From AcAMD-5 sp044343935 (GTDB taxonomy: Bacteria; Actinomycetota; Actinomycetes; S36-B12; UBA5976): a DNA stretch of 64,000 nucleotides. Under the pieces are notes generated by a model, which worked only from the letters and a program-made list of their open reading frames with translations, had not been told where the DNA came from and made no database searches. Shown here one piece after another: positions 59,168 to 64,000 of this stretch; positions within the stretch are counted from its first letter, which is position 1, and each line of letters opens with the position of its first letter. The translations under genes were made by a program, and so were the position numbers. The stretch lies in the NCBI GenBank assembly GCA_044343935.1, contig JBIJDU010000001.1:71411-135410 (forward strand), in the 5' to 3' direction.

Positions 59168-62100
59168 ATGGCACTTAAGTTAACTTGGCCCAACCCCGCA
59201 GTTGAAATTCAACTGACGGCTACACAGCGGGATAGTTTTACCCAATTAACCGGGCACCACTTAGTAATGGGTGCAGCTGGCAGCGGACGAAGCACGACTG
59301 TTCATCACGCTGTGCTGACCGCTGTGCGGGAGTTTGGGGTCGAACAGGTTTGGGTAATTGCAGCGAGTAGAAGTTCAGCAAGCGAATTGCGAGCCAAGTT
59401 AATCAACTTAAATCCAGCTTTAACACCAAAAGTTTTTACGATATCTGCAATTGCTTATGCAATGCTACGAACTGACTTGTTGATTAAAACCTCAGGTGAA
59501 ATAAATTTAACGATGTTAACCGGGCCAGCACAAGAGGCTCGGATTAGAGAGTTAATTGCGAGTAAGCCACTTAATTGGCCGCAGCGCTGGCAGCATGCAA
59601 TTAACACCAGAGTTTTTGCAAGCGATCTTCGTAGATATCTAGATGTTGCTCGCAGTGGTAACAAGTTACATCCAGATCCAGAAATCTACAATGTTATTGC
59701 ACAATTCGCCACATCATTAATTCAAGAGGCTCAACAAAAAAGCGAGACTAATTACATTGAAGCAAATCTTGCTTCAGCAAAGTTAATTGAATCGCAGAGT
59801 ATGGAAAGTCGCGCCATGTTTTCGCCAAGTGCAATCCTTGTCGATGATCTGCATGACTTTGATCCATCCCAATTACGATTACTAGTAACTCTAATTAAGC
59901 AGACTAAATACTCGTTAGTGGCTACAAATTCTGATGCTTCGGTACTGGGTTTTCGCGGTGTTGGAATTGAAACAACTAAATCTTATCGAGATGCAGTAAC
60001 GCCACGAGTTCATTTATTAGAGAAAATCTTTAGATATGGTGAAAATATAGGTAAGTTAGCTCAAGAATTTTTGCCAACCACCGCTGCACCAGATCTAAAT
60101 GCAGCAGAAGCTGCGGCGCTTCGACAACATAAGTACGCAAATTCTTACCCTGGCGAAGTGATTTTTGAAGTTGCTGCAAGTAGTGCAATTCGAGACGCCT
60201 TGATAGTAGACCGAATCATGAAAGCAAAAGTAAACGAGAATCTTAAATTCAGTGATATCGCGGTAATTGGTAGATCATTTAGTTCGCTGGGAGAGTTGCG
60301 TCGTGCACTTGCAGAAGCAGCAATACCGGTTGAATTCACGCCAGACAATGTTGCACTGGCAAAAGACCCAGCAGTGGCGCAGTTATTGACTGCGCTAGAG
60401 CTTGTTATTAAACCACTGGCTCAAGCCGATTCAGATCAATTAATTCGCTTTACGCAAACTGAGATTGCTTGGATGAGTGCAGCACAACTTCGCCATACCG
60501 CTCAGAAGTTACGTAGTTTCGGCATCTATGGCAGCACAGTGGAAGTAATTTCTGCAGTACTCAAGGAGCCAGAGCTGTTATCCCAATTGCCTTTTGACCC
60601 AGTCCTGCAACCAATTAGAAGATCAGCAGCAATTTTGCATTCACTCGCAGCAACAGCAACCACAGCCTCAACATTGGCTGAATCTCTCTGGTGGCTATGG
60701 CAAGCAAAAGTGAAACCGGAAATTGCATCTCAGATTGGCTATGACTTTGATGAAAGTTGGCAGAACTGGCCAACTCGATTAGCAGCACAAGCCAAATTGC
60801 CAACAGCGGCTGGCAGGCGTGCGGATAGAGACTTGGATGCGGTACTGGCGCTATTTGATGCTGCCGATCGAGCCGATCGGACTAGTAAATCCTCAGCGGA
60901 TCTGTCGGATTTTGTTTATGAACTAATGCAGCAGGATGCAGCAAGTGAAGTGCTGATTCAACGCGCTGTAACTGGTGTAGCTGTGCTTACCGCACATCGT
61001 GCTCGAGGGCGAGAATGGAAATTAGTTATTCTGATTGATTTGCAGGAGGGAGTTTGGCCAGCAGGTAATGTTCGGGAGTCAATAATTGCGCCGCGAGATA
61101 GCCATGAACAACGGGCTCGACTCGCAGAAGAGCGTCGGTTAGCTGCTGCAGCCGTTACTACAACACGTGAGAAATTAGTGATCTCAATTGTTGATTCAAA
61201 GATGGATCAAGGCACTGCACCATCTGCATTGTTATTGAATTATGAATTACCGCCAGTTATTTCAACAGCGCCACCAACGTTGCTAACTGCCCGTGGCCTT
61301 ATTGCACAGCTAAGAGCAACTGCAATTGATTCAACCGTATCTGAGAACTTACGGCATGCGGCGATAAATCGGCTGGGATATTTGGCAAAGCAGTCAGATA
61401 TACGTTTTAAACCAGCACAGCCATCACAGTGGTGGTTTATTGCTGATTTAACTCAGTCTGATCAGCCCCTGCTTAGTACTCCAACTGATCTAAGAGTTAG
61501 CGGATCAATGCTTGAAAGCATTACCCGCTGTCCAACTCAATGGTTCTTTGAACGTAAATTGGGGATCAAAGATCAGCTAGTTGCAAACACCGTAATTGGC
61601 ATTGCAATTCATGCTGTCGCTCAAAAGATTGTAGCTGAAAAATTAACTGCAGATCAGGCAATGGCGGAGCTAACTAAGCTTTGGCCAACTGAAGTATTTG
61701 ATGCACCATGGCAGGCTAAGGTGCAGTTGGCTGAAGCGCTTAACATGGTTAAAGCATTACATGTTTGGGTCAGTGAAAATGCTAATGAAACCCTAGGTGC
61801 TGAAGTTTCCTTTGAGGTATTACACGCTGGTTTGGAGGTTACGCTAGTTGGCAAAATTGATCTGTTGCAGAAAAACGAAAAAGACGAATTAGAAGTTATT
61901 GATTTCAAGACTGGCGCCGCAAAACCATCAAAAGCTGACCTGATGGAACATTCTCAGTTAGGAGTGTACCAATTAGCCGTTGGCATTAGTCAAGAAATGA
62001 ATCAAGCACAACTTCCAGTCAGCGCGAAACTAATTCAGATTCGAGCCCGCAATGCCAAAGATCAAGTTGTAGAACAGATGGCACCAGATTTAGGTGATGC

Positions 62101-62245
62101 CAAATGGTTAGTGGATGAAATTGAGACTGCTAAAAGTCGAATCATTACTGAAGATTTACCTGCTCGACCAGGGCCGCATTGTCGAAACTGCAAAGTTCGC
62201 AACATTTGCCCAGCCGTGCCTGAAGGGGACCAGGTGAACGCATGA
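59168..62245 (+). CDS. adnA: AdnA-like subunit of the AdnAB helicase-nuclease
   Basis: In mycobacteria AdnAB resects DNA double-strand breaks. The 1025-residue protein has a UvrD-like N-terminal motor, a helical region and a C-terminal RecB-type nuclease (GKIDLL...EVIDFKTG near residue 910, QLGVYQLAV) with Cys in TRCPTQWF (about 788) and Cys1005, Cys1008, Cys1014, the four-cysteine Fe-S staple. Walker A reads GAAGSGRS: the P-loop Lys is Arg41, so the motor is probably inactive. ATG 59168 fits the CACAAT box. It overlaps the next gene by 4 bp, as with Rv3202c-Rv3201c. Confidence 0.88.
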   Translation: MALKLTWPNPAVEIQLTATQRDSFTQLTGHHLVMGAAGSGRSTTVHHAVLTAVREFGVEQVWVIAASRSSASELRAKLINLNPALTPKVFTISAIAYAMLRTDLLIKTSGEINLTMLTGPAQEARIRELIASKPLNWPQRWQHAINTRVFASDLRRYLDVARSGNKLHPDPEIYNVIAQFATSLIQEAQQKSETNYIEANLASAKLIESQSMESRAMFSPSAILVDDLHDFDPSQLRLLVTLIKQTKYSLVATNSDASVLGFRGVGIETTKSYRDAVTPRVHLLEKIFRYGENIGKLAQEFLPTTAAPDLNAAEAAALRQHKYANSYPGEVIFEVAASSAIRDALIVDRIMKAKVNENLKFSDIAVIGRSFSSLGELRRALAEAAIPVEFTPDNVALAKDPAVAQLLTALELVIKPLAQADSDQLIRFTQTEIAWMSAAQLRHTAQKLRSFGIYGSTVEVISAVLKEPELLSQLPFDPVLQPIRRSAAILHSLAATATTASTLAESLWWLWQAKVKPEIASQIGYDFDESWQNWPTRLAAQAKLPTAAGRRADRDLDAVLALFDAADRADRTSKSSADLSDFVYELMQQDAASEVLIQRAVTGVAVLTAHRARGREWKLVILIDLQEGVWPAGNVRESIIAPRDSHEQRARLAEERRLAAAAVTTTREKLVISIVDSKMDQGTAPSALLLNYELPPVISTAPPTLLTARGLIAQLRATAIDSTVSENLRHAAINRLGYLAKQSDIRFKPAQPSQWWFIADLTQSDQPLLSTPTDLRVSGSMLESITRCPTQWFFERKLGIKDQLVANTVIGIAIHAVAQKIVAEKLTADQAMAELTKLWPTEVFDAPWQAKVQLAEALNMVKALHVWVSENANETLGAEVSFEVLHAGLEVTLVGKIDLLQKNEKDELEVIDFKTGAAKPSKADLMEHSQLGVYQLAVGISQEMNQAQLPVSAKLIQIRARNAKDQVVEQMAPDLGDAKWLVDEIETAKSRIITEDLPARPGPHCRNCKVRNICPAVPEGDQVNA

Positions 62246-64000
62246 GCGATCTGGTCAGCTTCGATAAGTTAAGCGAAGAGCAACTCAGGGCGGCGAAATA
62301 TGAGGCATCGCCATTAGCAATTATTGCTGGTGCCGGCACTGGAAAAACTACCGTGATGAGTGCTCGGGTAGTTCATTTAGTTAACTCTGGCCAAGTTCAA
62401 CCAGAACAGATTCTTGGCCTTACTTTTACCAATAAAGCTGCTAGTCAATTGCGCACTCGAATTGCTAAGCAACTTGGTAAAGAATTTCAAGATCAGTTGC
62501 CAACAATTTCCACGTACCATTCATTTGCCCGGCAGCTACTAATTGACCATGGCGCAATATTGGGAATTGAGCCCGATCACAAAACATTGACCGATTCAGC
62601 TCGTGCACAATTAGCACTCAAAGTTTTATCCAAAACGCAGTTAGAGATAACCCAACTTGATTATTCCACTGGCCGTCTTATAGAAATGCTGTTGAATTTA
62701 GACGATCTATTGGCGGAACACTTATTGGACTTTAATAAGTTGGCGCAATTTGATCAAGAATGGATTGAACAACTACAACCAATTGCGACTAACGAAGATG
62801 TGAGAACTGCAATTTCAGTTGCTGGCCAACGAATTGAGCTTATTGAATTAGTTAACGAGTTCCGAACTCTAAAGCACCAATTGGGATTTATTGACTTTGC
62901 TGATCAAATGCGACTTTCGGTTGAGTTACTTTCCATGGATTCTGAGTTATCAGCCAAACTTAAGCAGCAATATCAATGTGTGCTGTTAGATGAATATCAA
63001 GATACTTCTGTTGCGCAACAGCAAATGTTGCTACTGGCATTTGGTGACGGGCATAGCGTGACTGCAGTTGGTGATCCATTGCAATCAATATATGCCTGGC
63101 GCGGGGCATCAGCAGATACGACTAGAAGTTTCCCGCAATTGTTTAGAACTAGGTCGGATTTGCCGGCGCAAGTGCTTTCGTTGAGCGAAAATTACCGATC
63201 TGCAGCTTCAGTACTAACTAGCGCGAATGAGGTTATAGCTTCACTGCGAACAGCTAATCCCGGGTCAAAACCGTTAGTTCAAGGGAATACTGTGCTTGGC
63301 ATGGGCACAGTTCGAGTTGGCTGTTATGAACGCGTCAGCGATGAGATCTCTGCAATTGTTGCTGAAATATCAACTTTTATCGATAACGGGGTGAAGGTAG
63401 ATGAAATTGCAGTATTGGGCAGAACTGCAGCCTCGCTGCTAAAAATTCATCAAAGTTTGATTACCGCAGGTATTCCGGCTGCATTAGTTGGGGTAGAGAC
63501 CATCTCACGCACTCCTGAAGTGGTTGAAATTCTCTCGCTGGTAGAAGCTGCTGCAGATCCGCTAGCCAGCGCGGCAGTAGCGAGATTATTGATTTCGCCT
63601 CGATTGAATATTGGAGATCGAGATCTGGCTGAATTGGCAAAAAGAGCCGCCGAATTAGCGGCAGATGTTAACCCTGATGCTAATTTGCCAACAGAATTCG
63701 CAGTGCTGGATTTGTTAAAGCAAGCATCGTTATCTGATGCGCTATTGGATTTGGGTAACAGCAAAATTTCTGCTGCTGGGAAAGTACGGATGCGGCAATT
63801 AGCTGAAGATATCGAGAGTGTTCGCACTGCCGGCAACGCCTTGGATTCGATCTGGCGCGCTATTCAAGTGCTTAACATGGATATTGAGTTGTATGCCAAT
63901 CCCACTAGTCGCATTACGCAACGCGCAAATGTGGTTGCTGGATTTGTTGATTTAGTAAGAGGTTGGACGGAGTCATCGGATGATCAAAGTGTTGCGGCAT
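62242..64000 (+). CDS. adnB: AdnB-like helicase-nuclease subunit (3' end outside the window)
   Basis: The frame is open for 586 codons to the window edge. UvrD-type helicase motifs are intact: Walker A AGAGTGKTT (Lys35), motif Ia LTFTNKAASQLRTRI, motif II VLLDEYQDTS (about 250), motif III GDPLQSIYAWRGAS (about 275) and motif IV LSENYRS. This motor should drive unwinding for the AdnAB complex. The C-terminal nuclease domain, expected beyond about residue 850, is not visible. The ATG overlaps the adnA stop. Confidence 0.9.
   Translation, partial: MSDLVSFDKLSEEQLRAAKYEASPLAIIAGAGTGKTTVMSARVVHLVNSGQVQPEQILGLTFTNKAASQLRTRIAKQLGKEFQDQLPTISTYHSFARQLLIDHGAILGIEPDHKTLTDSARAQLALKVLSKTQLEITQLDYSTGRLIEMLLNLDDLLAEHLLDFNKLAQFDQEWIEQLQPIATNEDVRTAISVAGQRIELIELVNEFRTLKHQLGFIDFADQMRLSVELLSMDSELSAKLKQQYQCVLLDEYQDTSVAQQQMLLLAFGDGHSVTAVGDPLQSIYAWRGASADTTRSFPQLFRTRSDLPAQVLSLSENYRSAASVLTSANEVIASLRTANPGSKPLVQGNTVLGMGTVRVGCYERVSDEISAIVAEISTFIDNGVKVDEIAVLGRTAASLLKIHQSLITAGIPAALVGVETISRTPEVVEILSLVEAAADPLASAAVARLLISPRLNIGDRDLAELAKRAAELAADVNPDANLPTEFAVLDLLKQASLSDALLDLGNSKISAAGKVRMRQLAEDIESVRTAGNALDSIWRAIQVLNMDIELYANPTSRITQRANVVAGFVDLVRGWTESSDDQSVAA

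Noticed and set aside
1..64000. CRISPR arrays, insertion sequences, tRNA or rRNA genes
   Set aside because: No regularly spaced repeats, transposase-like proteins, tRNA T-arm signatures outside ssrA or rRNA segments were seen by reading; a tRNAscan or Infernal run would settle it.

Overview
The window reads as a chromosomal segment of a small-genome, moderately low-GC actinobacterium. The best guess is a freshwater acI/Nanopelagicales-type lineage or a close relative. Supporting markers are a mycothiol S-conjugate amidase (mca), a WhiB regulator, an AdnAB-type helicase-nuclease, DUF3039, DUF3107, DUF3117 and DUF4307 proteins, an actinorhodopsin, and several gene neighbourhoods in the order known from Mycobacterium tuberculosis (DUF4307-mca-small membrane protein-Z-prenyl synthase; phoH2-fum-xseB-xseA-ispH-ychF; fdx-dapC-dapD; methyltransferase-htrA-tatB-mrp; clpS-DUF2017-murI-rph-rdgB; DEAD helicase-DUF3107-TetR-adnA-adnB). 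The species is inferred from these features; no database was searched and GC was judged by eye.

Layout. 1-10.1 kb: mycothiol, prenyl and isoprenoid genes, PhoH, a secreted transglycosylase-like protein, class I fumarase, exonuclease VII, IspH and YchF. 10.1-21.6 kb: S9 peptidase, CysS, ferredoxin, DapC/DapD lysine pathway, a LOG protein, HtrA, TatB, Mrp and a HAD protein. 21.8-27.5 kb: RF2, the FtsEX divisome transporter with an M23 peptidase directly behind it, a short S41 protease, and the trans-translation pair smpB-ssrA. 27.6-37.8 kb: an accessory-looking stretch immediately after tmRNA. It holds a YdhS-like flavoprotein, a mandelate-racemase-type enzyme, an MtnK/APH-like kinase, a second and diverged enolase, an Ldh2-type dehydrogenase, an MhpD/FAH-type enzyme, then a small membrane protein, an OafA-type acyltransferase and a PAP2 phosphatase. 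37.8-45.4 kb: argF, whiB, a GH18 protein, clpS, a proton-pumping actinorhodopsin, murI, rph and rdgB. 45.5-64 kb: secA, a small SAF/MinD-like operon of unknown role, CBS/MgtE_N and DUF1003 proteins, a DEAD helicase, TetR, a large flippase-like membrane protein, and adnA-adnB (adnB runs off the window).

Two genome-wide habits stand out. First, about 25 genes carry a -10-like hexamer (mostly TAnnnT) exactly 6-7 nt before the start codon and no Shine-Dalgarno site, which predicts leaderless mRNAs; several are divergent pairs with start codons only 31-67 bp apart. This pattern also corrects several start codons. Second, convergent genes very often overlap at their stops, four times sharing a YTAA tetranucleotide.

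The best candidate for an undescribed system is the 27.6-34.5 kb metabolic cassette. Its enolase paralogue keeps the metal ligands and catalytic Lys/Glu but has lost two conserved active-site positions, and it overlaps a sugar-kinase-like gene. I infer a sugar-acid or phospho-acid pathway; the substrates are not known.
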